Below the pieces are notes generated by a model. The model saw only the letters and a list, made by a program, of their open reading frames with translations, did not search any database and was not told the origin of the DNA. Positions 34,866 to 47,045 of a DNA stretch of 64,000 nt are shown one piece after another. Source of the DNA: Megalobrama amblycephala (lineage: Eukaryota > Chordata > Actinopteri > Cypriniformes > Xenocyprididae); the NCBI RefSeq assembly GCF_018812025.1, contig NC_063049.1, positions 17,011,258 through 17,075,257 of the forward strand. The letters are read 5' to 3'. The number at the start of each line of letters is the position of its first letter. Positions within the stretch are counted from its first letter, which is position 1. The translations under genes and the position numbers were made by a program.

Positions 34866-35022
34866 AAAAGTCTATTCGTACAATACTACACAATTTGTAT
34901 GACGTTACAGATGCAGTCATACTGAGATTGCAATAAAAAAAAAAAAAAGATTTTTTGCAATCTCAGTATGACTGCATCTGTAACGTCATACAAATTGTGC
35001 AGTATTATACAAATAGACTTTT
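34866..35022. repeat. Long near-perfect hairpin
   Basis: The arms at about 34866-34940 and 34951-35022 are reverse complements with about four mismatches, separated by about 10 A-rich bases. The transcript of either strand would fold into a stem of about 70 pairs. Confidence 0.88.
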
Positions 35023-37872
35023 ATGAATGTGGTTTGGATTGGGTTTGTAAAAATCAGATGCCATGTGTTTTTGTCTGACTACAAATGCTCTTCTGACTAA
35101 ACAGATTTTAGGCAAATATACAGTCTGTGTGAAGTTGGCTGCCTTAGTGCTTATTGTCATCTTGACTGATGAGGCTGATAAACTTTTATTTTCATCATGC
35201 TAACTTTTTTCATACAGAAGTGGCAATGTGAAGCATTTCGAGGAAAGACGCTGCATAGCTGAGAAGAGCTGAGAGGTTGTGTATGTAATCTAATGAGAAC
35301 ACTTGAGTTGTCTGTTGGTTCATCATGAAGAATGTGCTTAGTTTAAGCTTCAGATTATATCCTATTAATCAGAAGAGAGCTGTGGGCCACAACAATGCAA
35401 TGTGTTCGGAGCTCTCGCCGTAGACTTCTCAAACACACCTCTGGGAAATCAATGTTTTACAGCCCTTCCATTTTCAGCCATAGCACCCAAGCTTGAGAGC
35501 ATTTACAAAAGTGAGACGCCTCCAGACGGAGGCAGGCGCAATGATGTCCGACTAATTAAAGTATCCCAGCTCATTTGTGAAATGTATTTTCCACAGGCAT
35601 AGACGTTTGCAATCTCCAAACGCTTATTGTTTTACTGGAATAAATGGCAGATGTTGTTGCTGTCTGTTCAGACGTATTCATTTAAGTGTTTAAAGTTTAA
35701 CTGATTCCACGTTCCACTAATCCAAAAACATTATGTCAAATGTTTCCTTCATGAGAGCATTTCCTGAATGAAACTAGCCTGTTCTGTTTTGTACTAAAAA
35801 AAAAATAAAAAAAAATAAAAAAATCATGGGCTATGAAATGCACAACAGTGTTATATCCATATTATCCTTCACAAATGACATATGTGCACCTACAGCAGGC
35901 TATGCTACGTTTTACTATTGCTTTCACAGTTCAATAAGCATTCAAACTCACTAAGTGCTAGTTACACTGTATAGGTTTTTCTCTTGCTTTGGAACTTCTT
36001 TATAAATGTAGAAGCTTAGGAAAACATGTTGTAGCATGCCAGTTGTTTTTCTTAGGAAACTCATGGTTTCTCAGTCTGGATCCAAACCTGATTCAAAACA
36101 TCTTCACAGGATGATCTGTACCACTGGTTATATATTGGTTTTCTTGGTCTCATGAAAAAAAGGAGTCATGATGGGCTTGGAAAGGTCAGAAATAAATGCA
36201 TCTACTGAACTCATTTATCTTCCAATTAGAATAAAGCTGAAACATCTGCTGAACAGATATCCCTCCAAACCCTCTTAAAGACTGAGTGATGTAATACAAT
36301 TTAAAGATTGGCTCATATAAAAGCATTTTGATCCTTTTTCAAAGCATGCAATCAGGAAGAGTTCAAATGATCAGTTTCGACTACAAATGCTGTCACCTTT
36401 TCCGATCTAAAAATAACACCCTGAACTAATAGGATGCTGTTTTAAAATGTCAGAAACAAGTGAATCCGACAACATTGTCTGGGTGATCTCATAAAAGTAA
36501 TCTTTGTGTGTGATCCTGAATACCGACCCATTAAACCAGGCAAGAGCAACACAGGGGAAGGATGCTATTATAACCCTGGCTGGTGCATCAGGGAAAGTTT
36601 GGATGGCCAAGCGGCATAAATTTAATGGGGGAATTGGCAGGTTTTAAGGGCTGCTGTGTGATGGGCGGCCATCAGGGCTGGGTAGGCATGTGGATAACAA
36701 GATATCAGTATATTGTTGATATTGATCACTGCAAAGTAGTTTCAGGGAGCAAATGCACTTTGATTAGAAAGCCAAGGGAAAAACAGAGGAACATTGAAAA
36801 CAGGGAAGAAAGGGACAAACATTTGGAAAAGAGTAGGTGGCAAAATAAACAGAAAAGAAAGTAATAGGAATATTCTGGGAAGCCCTCATGTCCTTCCAAA
36901 CCTGTAAGAGCTTTGTTCATCTTCAGAACATAAATTATTTTTGATGAAATCCGATGGCTCAGTGAGGCCTGCATTGCCAGCAAGATAATTAACACTTTCA
37001 AATGCCCAGAAAGCTACTAAAGACATATTTGAAACAGTTCATGTGACTACAGTGGTTCAACCTTAATGTTATGAAGTGACGAGAATACTTTTTGTGTGCC
37101 AAAAATAAAATATCTAATGATGAGCGAGTTCAAAACACTGCTTCATGAAGCTTTGAAGCTTTACGAAACGTTTGTTTCGAATCAGTGGTTCGGAACGTGT
37201 GTCAAACTGCCAAAGTCATGTGATTTCAGTAAATGAGTCTTTGGAATGACATGAGTCTGTGTAATTAATGACAGAATTTTCATTTTTGGGTGAACAAACA
37301 TTTTAACTGTACCTATGATGTAAAGAAACATTTTGCACATAATGATGGTTGAAGTGAGCATGAGCAATGTAAAGTACAAGGACAAAATGTCATCTTTTAA
37401 ACCAGTGTTTCCCAAGCATTTTTATCTTATGTATCTCAAATGTCAAGTTCAAAGTCATCAAGGTTTTAAAACAAGCCTTATTGCTGAAATGTAGTTCAAA
37501 TCAGTCATGTAAGAATTGTTTTATGACCAATTTACACAAATTGTTTCATTAATGTTGCCTATTATTTGGTTTTCCTTCATTATAAAGGAACTGAAAAACA
37601 TCACGACATGAATCAAGATTAGTTATTCAAACTAATATCTGTTTTATATGTATTAAAAATCGAAAATACCCCTGGGATTGACTTAAAGTCAATGTGACCA
37701 CTTACTAATAAGTTGTAATTTTAGTAATTATAATGTTTGGATGTGAATTGCAAATGATTCAATTTTCAAAATGAACGGTCTACATGCAAATTAATTAAGG
37801 ATTGATTGTTTTACAGTTTAGCTGTGAGGACTATTCAACATAGAGGAAGTAGACTGTAAAAATGTTTTCATC

Positions 37873-37937
<65 letters not shown>

Positions 37938-38978
37938 ACTTGTATACATCCATTGAACATATAACTTCCTACTTAATTTTATGAGTTTCAGCTGTTTTTT
38001 TTTTTTTTTTTTTTTCATCAGTAATTAAAATCAAAGTTGCTGAGAAATGAAATGCAATGAACTCATCACTACAGGTTGTCACTTTGGCAGCACTTTAATT
38101 TTGCTTAAAGTCAGCAATCAAATGGATGTTTTCAATTTTAGTGGCTTGACAATTGTTACAGTGACTGATTCAAGTCTCACCTCCCATGAGTCCCATGGCA
38201 GTCAAAAATATCTGACATTTAATCAAGCATCTCTCTCTCTCTCTCTAAACTGCCTCAGAAACATGTTCTTTTTTCTCTTCTAAAGAAAGAGAAATGGAAC
38301 AATTGCAAATCAGGTTTCAGTGATATTATTTGATGAGCACCATCTGAGAGGACCTTAATAAGTTTGTCTATAAAATTTATGAGGACATGTAAAAGTAGCC
38401 ATAAATCAGTCTGTGAGATTATGACAGCTCTGCATGAATTCATCCCAATCAGGGGTCTAAGGTTGAGGTGACCTGCATTTACCGCCACTCAAGTCACAGA
38501 TTGTGAAGGCCATGAAGGACATCTTCGAAAAAAAAAACCCTCTTTGGCTCCAAAAAATGGGATGAAACCAATTGCCAAAAGCATTGTCTTGTCTAGCAAC
38601 AGACTACCATCATTAACCACTGCATTAGGTATTTGTAATACAGCAGAATTGTGACTTTTACTGCAAGCCTTTTGGCTCAGACTTGGGAGAGGTATTACAT
38701 GTCAGTGTTCAAGAGTTCTGATCATTTCACATAAGTGAAATCTTTATATTATGCAACTACTACCCAAAAGAAAACATTGATCTTTTTAAAAAACATTGCA
38801 GGCACTTAAAAAAACAACAAAAGGATAACTTAACATAAAATGTCTAAGTCTGGCATTCCACTAGCTATTTTCAGTCATTTACATAGTTGTTTGAGAATCA
38901 AAGGACATTAGTGCATGTAGCCATCTCTCAGTGAATGCTAACAGCTCCAGAAACTCTGCTACCTGCTGAGATCATGGT
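35023..38978. other. Intergenic DNA downstream of the receptor gene
   Basis: No gene was recognised. It contains a fragment related to the 689-1071 element (about 36885-37307, right end TTTTTGGGTGAACAAA), a (TA)n run at about 37875-37932 and a poly-T run near 37995. A less AT-rich, repeat-free block at about 35390-35600 is open for 66 codons on the plus strand but matches nothing I know; it could be a conserved non-coding element. Confidence 0.45.
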
Positions 38979-39578
38979 CTAACTGACTCTAACAATAGCA
39001 TTTTTGACATTATCATTATCACGATAAGGCCAACCAGTGGGCTTCTTCTCATCTTGAAGAACCACTGTCAGGCTTGCTTCTGATCCAAACCTCTCCTCAG
39101 CAAACTCTAAGCCACATACATCAAACGCTGATTTATAGTGGTTGTATAAGTGTATGTTTTTCTGGGGTTCTGCTATACCAAAATGACATCCTAAATCAGT
39201 CAAAAAGAAATGCTAAGTCATTTAGTCTTTCATTTGCATTCTTAAAGAGTGAGAGTAACAGACCTTCAACAGAAGAGGATGAGGTTGATGTAACCTCTCC
39301 TACCGAGTTGTTTTAGGTCAGCTTGTGGGACGCCACCTTAAGTATATACATTTATACAAGTCTATAGTGAATATGTAACAACATGAGCAATCATGGATCA
39401 TAAAACAATGACGATGATGATGTAGCATGTGGTATGATTGGTTGCAAGTAGGCGATAAACAATCTAAGGGTGTTCATTTGAATACAGCTACTTCCTTTTA
39501 CCATAGTGTGAACCTTGACAATATGTCAGCATCAACTCCAATTCTCCTCCATCTTTCCCAGCCTTGGTCCTCTGGGAA
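38979..39578 (-). other. Probable 3' UTR and downstream flank of the receptor
   Basis: This stretch follows the receptor stop codon on the minus strand. A 74-codon frame at 38979-39203 has no family resemblance. The 3' end of the transcript cannot be placed. Confidence 0.35.
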
Positions 39579-40108
39579 TCAGCATGGTCCCATTGTGCTG
39601 ACAGTGGTGTAGTTGAATTTAGACATGGACACTCCGGTGGCAGTGACCTCATCGTCACCTTCCCTGAAGCCTCTTCTACGGCAGGGCCAGCAGCAGCAAG
39701 AGAAAGTGGTGAGAAGTGCCTTTCGAAAACGCTTGTTCATAAAGCAGTAGATGATGGGGTTGACGCAGGCAGATGTGTAGGACAGCAGGTGGATGAATGA
39801 GATGGGGGCTCCAGAGAGAGCCTTGTGGGCCGAGGGAAGGTCAAACGCTTTCCAGGTGTTAACGGAGTACAGGGGCATCCAGCAGATGAAGAACATGGCC
39901 ACGATGACGATGAGCATACGGATCACTCGCTTCTTTGCCATCAGTTTAGCCTCGGAGGTGTTGCTGCGGGGTCGGTCCACCTTTGCGGAGCCAGTTGGGG
40001 TGAGGGCTGACATCTCCATGGAGTTGGGCCTCTTGGACACCTGGATGTAGCAGCCATCTCCATCATCGGTGCTACATAAGACAGTGCCGCTGATACCATT
40101 TTTCATTC
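39579..40108 (-). CDS. cckbr: Cholecystokinin/gastrin receptor, last coding exon (ICL3, TM6, TM7, C-tail)
   Basis: This is the final coding exon of a G-protein-coupled receptor for CCK/gastrin peptides, a plasma-membrane receptor of the Gq-coupled class A group. The acceptor reads CTCTCTAG before the exon, which then starts with two bases that complete a codon begun in the previous exon. The exon encodes the end of the third intracellular loop (DGDGCYIQ, a family hallmark), the basic stretch LMAKKRVIRML, TM6 with the CWMP motif, TM7 with NPIIY, a cysteine cluster (CCCWPC, likely palmitoylated) and a tail ending YTTVSTMGPC before TGA. That ending resembles mammalian CCKBR (YTTISTLGPG) more than CCKAR, so I favour the CCK-B/gastrin branch; the paralogue number cannot be decided. 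The 3' UTR lies to the left. I saw no clear polyadenylation signal within about 650 bases. Confidence 0.93.
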
Positions 40109-41461
40109 CTAGAGAGGAAACATTGCATTTTTCTTAAAAAGAAGCTCTGAGAGAGTACTCAGATAAACACACATCAAGAGGACGTTTACATTTTGAAGCA
40201 GATTTGCATTTCCTGAATTTACTGTAGTCCGTGCAAGGCGGCAGCAAAAGAAAAGTGTTAAAGTTTTAGGTAAGTTCAAGTTTTAGGATTTATGTATTTA
40301 TTTATTTAATTGTAAATTAAATGCTATATTGGGGGAATCCTAAGTCAGTATGCAAATAAACTAAAAAAATCTTAATTTATAAAAATATAATAGTGTGGTC
40401 TTTGCTGGTTTCATACATGAATGCATAATAAAAATGTAGATCAATCGGATACATTCCATTTGAATTAATCTTAAATAACATTTATGAAGACTGACTTTAT
40501 TGATAAAATGTCATTTCAATTTAGCCAGTATGTTAAGCAGTTTGAGTAAATTAATTGTAGAAATTTGTGCGAAAAAAAAATGATACAAATACACTGTCAA
40601 ACCCTATAATAATGAATCAAATCACTCATGATCAAACTCTTATGAACTGTTATTTTTAGACAAAACAACTCACAAATCAGTCTCAAACATGGCCATTTCT
40701 CAATATGCATTCTTGTCTGTACTTGTGTTCTTGTGGAATTGTGAAACATCATCAGTCACTACCCAAGTACTATTCCAATTCAAAGTTCACATCTAGCCAA
40801 GGACAGTTCAAATCCCTAGATGTGTTCTTGATCTGCCCCTTTTATCGAGGATGCACTTGTGCGGACTTGAGAAAGTCAGGTATCCCAGAATGCATCTCGC
40901 ACTATCCAGCAAGCGTCAATAGCAGAAAACCTGCCTAATTTAAAAAGTAATACTTTTATTATGTAATGAAATATAGTTTTATCAGGTGAGAATGTAGTTG
41001 TTTAAAGCTCAAATTTGTTGTTTATTAATAAAAATTATAAAGCACCTATTTGAAAATTTGATCTGATGTTTTTGGAGTTGTGAGATCCATGCGATCACCG
41101 GGCGCTCAGTGCTCATGTACCCAGCTGAGAACAGCCTTACCTCGGCTAGTCCTTCTGATGATTGCCGCTGGCTCTGATGTCTCTGTAGTGGTTAAACATG
41201 AGATATAAATTCATCTTGTGTATATCTAATGGGTGATCTTTGGTCTCATGAATCTATAATTTATAATTTCTGGCAAATCGTTTGACTTAGCCCAAATATG
41301 TAAAGTTATGAAACGTCACTTTGCCCTATTTAACTTTACCGCTGTAGGTCTGCTATCGCTGACTTTGTATGTTTGACTGAATTGTTTGCTTTATTTATTA
41401 TTGTATAGCTCATTATACCTTTTACTTATGCTTTTATAATGGCTATTATTGATCATAAAAA
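40109..41461 (-). other. Receptor intron (3' part), non-coding
   Basis: Intronic DNA between the last exon and DIRS copy 4. A repeat starting ATTTCTCAATATGCATTCTT near 40694 may be one end of an inverted-repeat element whose other end, GCATACTTGGTATTGAGAAA near 44573, lies beyond the DIRS copy. Confidence 0.4.
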
Positions 41462-41482
41462 ATGACATTTAACAAAAAAGAG

Positions 41483-41793
41483 ACATGGTTGTGTTTTATG
41501 TTATATTTTATTACAGTAAAGATAATCAGAGTATGCAGACTACGCACATATTGCCTGAACCACATATGTTTAATATTTTTTAAAATGCAAACAAAAAGAA
41601 GCAGGGCTATGTTTTATATTATGTTTTGTTATAAATATACATGCAGTGAAGATGATCAATGAATGCGTTGCCTAAAAACCATATTTGTGTAGCTATTAAT
41701 ATGTTTAAGATTTTTTAAATGAATGCAAAAAGTGGCAAAGTGGTGTTTTAAAACATATTTCATTTTATTGTTGCCTAAAATATGCATACAGAG
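41483..41793. repeat. Degenerate tandem repeat, unit about 120-130 bases
   Basis: Nearly three units share the order TGTTTTAT..TTATTT / TATGCA..GATAATCA or GATGATCA / TTGCCTRAA..CATAT / TTTTTTAAA. The third unit is partial and runs straight into the left tip of DIRS copy 4. Confidence 0.6.
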
Positions 41794-42541
41794 ATAACTT
41801 CTCTGGTTAGTGAATCTAACCTCGGTTAACCTCGGTACAGCTGATGCTGACACATTGTGTAAATACCTTTGTCCTTATTAGAATATCGAAGCCTGATTCG
41901 CTTAACGCCATTGCATTGCAATGGCCAATGGCGCTCAACCGCGTAAAAATAACGGGGCATGGTGCCCTTTATAACACGGTGCAGAGCGGCATTATCTCTG
42001 AATCTTTCAACTGAATACTAAGACCTGAGCAAAGAAAATGCAAAGAAGAATGTCTCGCTCCCTTCTTGCAGTCAGTAAACGGAGATGTTCCCTTTTCAGA
42101 TGGTCTATCGACGTTGCGTACAGCCAGTGCTGAAGCATTGGAGTACGTATACAGTCACGCCATCTTATTGCAAATGCGGAGACATAATAATTCAGTGTAA
42201 CATAAGCAGAAGAAGTACATATGCCGCCTAGGCATGATATTCCTTTATAATGATAACTCAGCTAAGCCCGGCCTATCATTGCAGAGCTCGTTAGGAGTTT
42301 TTATGCTCAAGCCAAAAGAAATCAATTGAAGGGGGTCTCCTGAATTTGCATACCAGTGGACCTACTTGAATCCCGTGCTCCCAGACAGGGAGGGCGGGGC
42401 CAAGACACTCATTGAATGAGTGCATACATAATATCGAGAGCAGATGATGTGAAAACAGCGCTAACTATCAGAAGCATTGACAAGACAATTTATTATGCAA
42501 TTATTTAGGGTTCAACCATCTTGCACCACGTAAAAACTTTA

Positions 42542-42970
42542 TCACCAAATCACTCTTCCTATTGACTGCCCATCAAATCCATTATGGAAAGCTGATATAG
42601 CAGCCACATGTACTTTGATTGTAGAGGGCATGCGGCCATCATCTAAGTGTTCTTGCAGAAAGGACAAAACACCCTTTGAGTCGCACCAGTCAATGAAAAC
42701 CTTCCATTTCACCTCAGAAATAATTTTAATCACCTGCTGGGACAATGAGACTGAAGCTGGGGAACTCCATTGAGTGGCCAGATGTGCATGTCCCACAACC
42801 TCAAGTTGGGTTGCCAGATCGAACCATCTTCTTGAGACAGGAGGTCCTTCCTCAGAGGAATGGGCCCTGGGGGGTCCGACAGCATTTCGAGAAGGTCTGG
42901 GAACCAGGGCTGAGTGGGCCATTTCGGTGCAACTAGCAGAACTGACTCCTTCTCTTATCTGATTCTGCAC
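42542..42970 (-). pseudogene. DIRS tyrosine recombinase N-terminal remnant (copy 4)
   Basis: The minus-strand frame keeps the core-binding part (DWCDSKGVLSFLQEHL and MPSTIKVHVAAISAFHNGF), matching the same stretch of the intact recombinase here. It ends at GQSIGR and the catalytic half (R, HxxR, Y) is missing. Confidence 0.75.
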
Positions 42971-43715
42971 AGCACCTGATGCAGGATGTTCACCGGAGGG
43001 AAAGCATACTTGGGCGTTCTATACCAAGGGTGTGAGAGCACATCCACTCCCAGAGAGGAGGGCTCGGTCACTGAGAAAAACAGTGGGAAATGAGTGTTCG
43101 CTGCTAATGCAAAGAGGTCCACCTCTGCTCGTCCAAATATATTCCAGATCATATTCACATTTTGAGTGTGAAGGCTCCATTCTCACTGGGTCACTCTCTG
43201 CCTGGACAGCATGTCTGCCCCATAGTTCAGGCAGCCGGGGACATGAATGGCACAAATTGACAAAAGATGTTGATCCACCCATATTAGCGGGCTCATTGCA
43301 AGTGAGGAAAGAGAGTGACAATGCCTCCCTAGCGATTTATGCACGCTAAAACCGACAGCAAAGCTCTCTCGCGGAGGGAGCCATAATTAGCTAGTTGTCC
43401 AGGTAATTCACTATTCGTATTCCACTCAAACAAAGAGGGGAGAGAGAGCCGCGTTCAAGTACTTGGTAAAGGTGTGTGGGGCTAGAGAGAGGCCAAAGGG
43501 AAAGACCGAAAAATTGATAGGTTATGCCTTCAAAGGCAAACCTCAGAAAGTGCCTGTGGCGAAGGACTATCTGAATGTGGAAATAAGCATCCTTCAGATC
43601 CATGGAAATAAACCAGTCCCCGGGTTGAACGAGCGATAGATTCGCGTTCCTTGACAGGTACAATCTCCACGTACTGAAGGCTCTGGCTGAGGGTGGGGCT
43701 TTTGGGCTGGCTCAA
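42955..43715 (-). pseudogene. DIRS reverse transcriptase / post-RNase H remnant (copy 4)
   Basis: Pieces include SMDLKDAYFHIQIVLRHRHF (first catalytic Asp region) near 43590, IRIVNYLDN near 43400 and EVDLFALAANTHFPLFFS with KYAFPPVN near 42990-43120. Most of RT after YLDD and most of RNase H is deleted, and the YLDD box is altered to YLDN. Confidence 0.75.
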
Positions 43716-44190
43716 TCCACTGCCATGGACAAGGCATTGTTGCCAGTCTCCTTGGGGGCCCCAAAGGATACAAAATCACCTGCACTCGACAGAGGGCGGA
43801 ACATGGGCTCTGGGTAATCCACCTGACGGCTGTGATCGGGAGAGCGGGGGAGCGCGGGCATTGCGCCGGCATCAGCTTGCTGCCAACCACGCTGGTATCT
43901 GGCACATGAGGATGCTGCTTCTTTCTCCGTGGCTCTGGAGGAGGGCTTGGTGGACCTGAGGTGGTTGCTTCACCTAGTACGAGGGCTATCCCCCTATGGA
44001 GAGTCCTGACACTCGTGGTGTTGCAGTGAGGGCATTTGGGCTCCTCAATGGCGACTTCCAGGTGGGTGCAGCCCAGGCAGTAGACACACTTGTTGTGATC
44101 ATCAGGGAGCTCTAGAGGTCCTGCACAGGTAGAGCAAAGTCTAAATGACATAAATAGCTTCACCAGAGTGCTTAAGATGATTTCTTGCAA
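43594..44190 (-). pseudogene. DIRS gag N-terminal remnant fused to RT region (copy 4)
   Basis: A 198-codon minus-strand frame starts near 44190. It holds the gag cysteine module (CSTCAGPLELP, CVYCLGC, CPHCNT), a Pro-rich stretch with PPEPRRKKQ, and then a degenerate part that passes toward the RT region without the gag middle. The ATG lies at a position comparable to that of the intact copy but is not certain. Confidence 0.65.
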
Positions 44191-44452
44191 TAATAATCCA
44201 CTTCTTGCAATGACGGTGAAGGAGAGGCTTCAAATTAATCAGGTTTGAAGGAGAAAGATTCTGAGATAATGCCGCTCTGCACAGCGTTATAAAGGGCGCC
44301 ACACCCTATTATTTTTTATGTTTTTGAGTGCCATTGGCTATTGCAATGCAATGGTGTTAAGTGAATCAGGCTTGAATAATCTAATGAGGAGAAAGGTGTT
44401 TCCCACTACGCCGCTGTATGCAATGTAGATATCATCTCGAAAGGGAATCGGA

Positions 44453-45578
44453 GCTGAGTGATGCTATCAACTACGCAGAATCACTAGACTTGTGTCCCCC
44501 CATCCTCGGGAGTCTGTTTTCCTGAGTCAAACTTATCAAGTACAAACTACCAAGGATGCAATTCCGAACTTTGCATACTTGGTATTGAGAAACACCTATA
44601 ATTTTAGTCTGAATTGATCTAAAGACTCATTCACGTTCAGTGCTTCAGTCAGAGCGGTTCTCGGCTGAATCCACATCCTGTAATGTGTGTGTACTTAAGG
44701 CTCATGAGAATTAAATAAGCATACTGAGTTTGAGTTTTGAAAAGTATTTTGTAGCCTAGTATATATGACCAATTTCGTAAGGCAAGATTTTGCTCCAACA
44801 TTGATCTAACTCACTTGCCTGTAACTTTGTAGTAATCCTGAAGACCTTGATTAGCTTGTTCAGGTGTGTTTTGTAAGGGTTGGAGCAAAACTCTGCAGAA
44901 AAGAGGACCTAGAGGGCCACAGTTAAGAATGCCCACCTTAAGGAATTGTTAAGTGGAATCGGAATTGTTACATTCCTTATGATTCTCAACCCTTGTGTAT
45001 TTTACTAAATAATAACCTTCATAAGACCCCACAGCAGGTTGCATTTCGACTTTCTTGAGTTCCCTCCTTTTGCACAAATTGTTACCAATAAAAATGGAAA
45101 GGAAATGACATTTTGCTAATTCAACTGAAAACATCTTAATGGGTAGATAGGTGACACAGCACCAGAGAGTTTGAATGCTAGATTACTGCAGCCCAGGGGA
45201 AATGGGGGCATATTTATAACATTAATAGAATGTGATTTAGTCAGAACAGCGGAATTCAGGATAGGACATAATCAAAGCACTCCAGCGGATATTAACATCT
45301 AAGGCCTCCATCAATAAGCAATTTCAAGGAAATATTCAAGTTTATATTGCCTGTTCTTTTCTTTCTTATTTTAGGGGCAGTTACGGAAATTTTGAACAGC
45401 TGTAATTATCTTTTTGAAAGTCCTATAGGTCACATTTCATTACTTAGGAAATTGAGTCTCATTCATAAACAGATGGCCACGACTGTACACACAGACAATT
45501 AAATCCTCAGGGCAGGTCATGCAATATGTTCACAGCAACTAGCACAGTTAATACCTTTTGGGATGGTCTGGGGCTTAC
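44453..45578 (-). other. Receptor intron (5' part), non-coding
   Basis: Intronic DNA between DIRS copy 4 and the TM5 exon. No further coding exon or clear repeat was seen. Confidence 0.5.
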
Positions 45579-45760
45579 TAAAACATAACACTAAATCAGA
45601 CTGCAATGTGTTATTGCCTTCATAGGTCTCACCGCATTGTCCCTTCTTCTGTTCCAATTCGAACTGTATTCCACGGTAGAGCTCTCGAGATATGAGCCCG
45701 TAAGCAATGATCATCACTACTCCAGGAATGAAGAACAGAACAAATAGCAACAGGATGCAC
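45579..45760 (-). CDS. cckbr: Cholecystokinin/gastrin receptor, TM5 exon
   Basis: This 182-base internal exon of the CCK/gastrin receptor encodes TM5 and the start of ICL3 (FFIPGVVMIIAYGLISREL, then a charged stretch). The acceptor is TTTCAG followed by the exon's first base, which completes a TGG tryptophan codon begun in the TM3-TM4 exon. The donor is GTAAGC. The exon leaves one base that joins the next exon's first two bases to give an AGA codon. The phases therefore match on both sides, which supports this exon order independently of similarity. The introns are about 2.2 kb upstream and 5.5 kb downstream, the latter holding a decayed DIRS copy. Confidence 0.92.
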
Positions 45761-47045
45761 CTGAAACAAAGAGAAACCTTTTGAAACTCCCCATCATTAC
45801 ACAAGCTTGCTTGTATATTTCCCCAAGGATGGCCACTTGTGGTCTGATTTAATGAAACATGTTTCACCTGTATAATTCAAAGCATTCTGTTAATTCTACC
45901 ACAGATTTATTCATTCTGATTTTAATTATGAAGGAATTTGCATATTATAATTATGGATAAATTTAAATATTAATAATTAACATCAGAAGTTCATAGCCAT
46001 GCATTCGCATATCTTGAAGGGGACATATTTGCGATGTGCCTAACAACATATACCTGTGATAAAATTCCTGTAATGCCCAGCCTATCCTGGCTTATTTATT
46101 TAACAGAATATTCAGAAAGAATATGTAAAGTGTACAAGCAGACTCAGAAGGAGAAAGAGAATACTGTTTTAATCCCTTACTGTCTATGTAGCAACAGATG
46201 TCATATAACATGAATGTGCCTCAAGAGGCATCCAGCTGATGTTTAAGACCCTGGCTCCTTCTCTATGGGCCCAATCATACACCCGGTGCAATGCGGTGCC
46301 AGGCACGACCCAAGTGTTTTTTTGCTAGTTTCAGCCTGACGCAGTTATTTTCATGTCCTGCACCACATTGTTCTGAATAGCAAATGCATTTGCACTCATT
46401 TGTGCGCTCATGGGCATTCTGGTCTGAAAACGAGGTGTGTTCAGGCTCATTGTTGGCGCGTTGCTATTTTGAGGCAACTGAAATAGTTTGCGCCATTGAC
46501 AAACTGAAACCTGGTCTGAAGTCAATGGCGCAATATATATATTTTTTTATTCATTTTATTAGAAATGATACTGGTTTGATCCAAAGCACTATCATAGCGG
46601 TTGCTTCATTATATAAAAAAGCTAATTCTTGTTAGCAGGTCCTCAACCCAGTCACAAGCTTAACATTTCACCACAACGGTATTCAAAAAAAAAAAAAAAC
46701 GCTAACATAAAAACTTTTACATAATAGAACAATAAACTTTATAAAAAAAATGCATAAAATAACACTTTTTCAACATTTACTCTCCTATTTTAATGCTTCA
46801 AAATATAGTTTGTTGGCAGCATGAAACTGTCAGAGCTGTGGTGTAGTGGTTTGTTCATGTGCTCTGGACTTAAGTTGGATTTGGGTCTGACTTGCGACCT
46901 GTCCTGATCGCAAGTGTCTCATGCATGAAGGCTATGATATGTTTGAATGACCAATAGAAGATGAGGGGAGTGTTAGTAAAAACTAACGATTTTCATTGTT
47001 GACAAGAGTTTGCCACACTACAAGTCTTGTGTATTTTATATGTAA
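45761..47045 (-). other. Receptor intron between TM5 and TM3-TM4 exons
   Basis: Non-coding. A dispersed repeat near 46258-46520 (CCAATCATACACCCGG; GCGCCATTGAC / GTCAATGGCGC inverted pair at its end) resembles a common zebrafish-type DNA element. A poly-A tract lies near 46687. Confidence 0.5.

Larger units (their letters stand above)
41799..44452 (-). mobile_element. Decayed DIRS copy 4 in the last receptor intron
   Basis: This minus-strand DIRS remnant has inverted repeats around 41870-42010 and 44245-44405 (GCCTGATTCGCTTAAC against GTTAAGTGAATCAGGC; GCAGAGCGGCATTATCTC against GATAATGCCGCTCTGCA). An internal complementary region near 42084-42130 mirrors the right tip (ends near CGAAAGGGAA, 44452). 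AAC stands at 41796-41798 beside the left tip. The interior holds gag, RT and recombinase pieces with large deletions. It lies in the same orientation as the host gene and between its TM5 and last exons. Confidence 0.8.

Noticed and set aside
38979..39203. 74-codon minus-strand frame downstream of the receptor
   Set aside because: Lies after the receptor stop, resembles no known domain and has no splice support.
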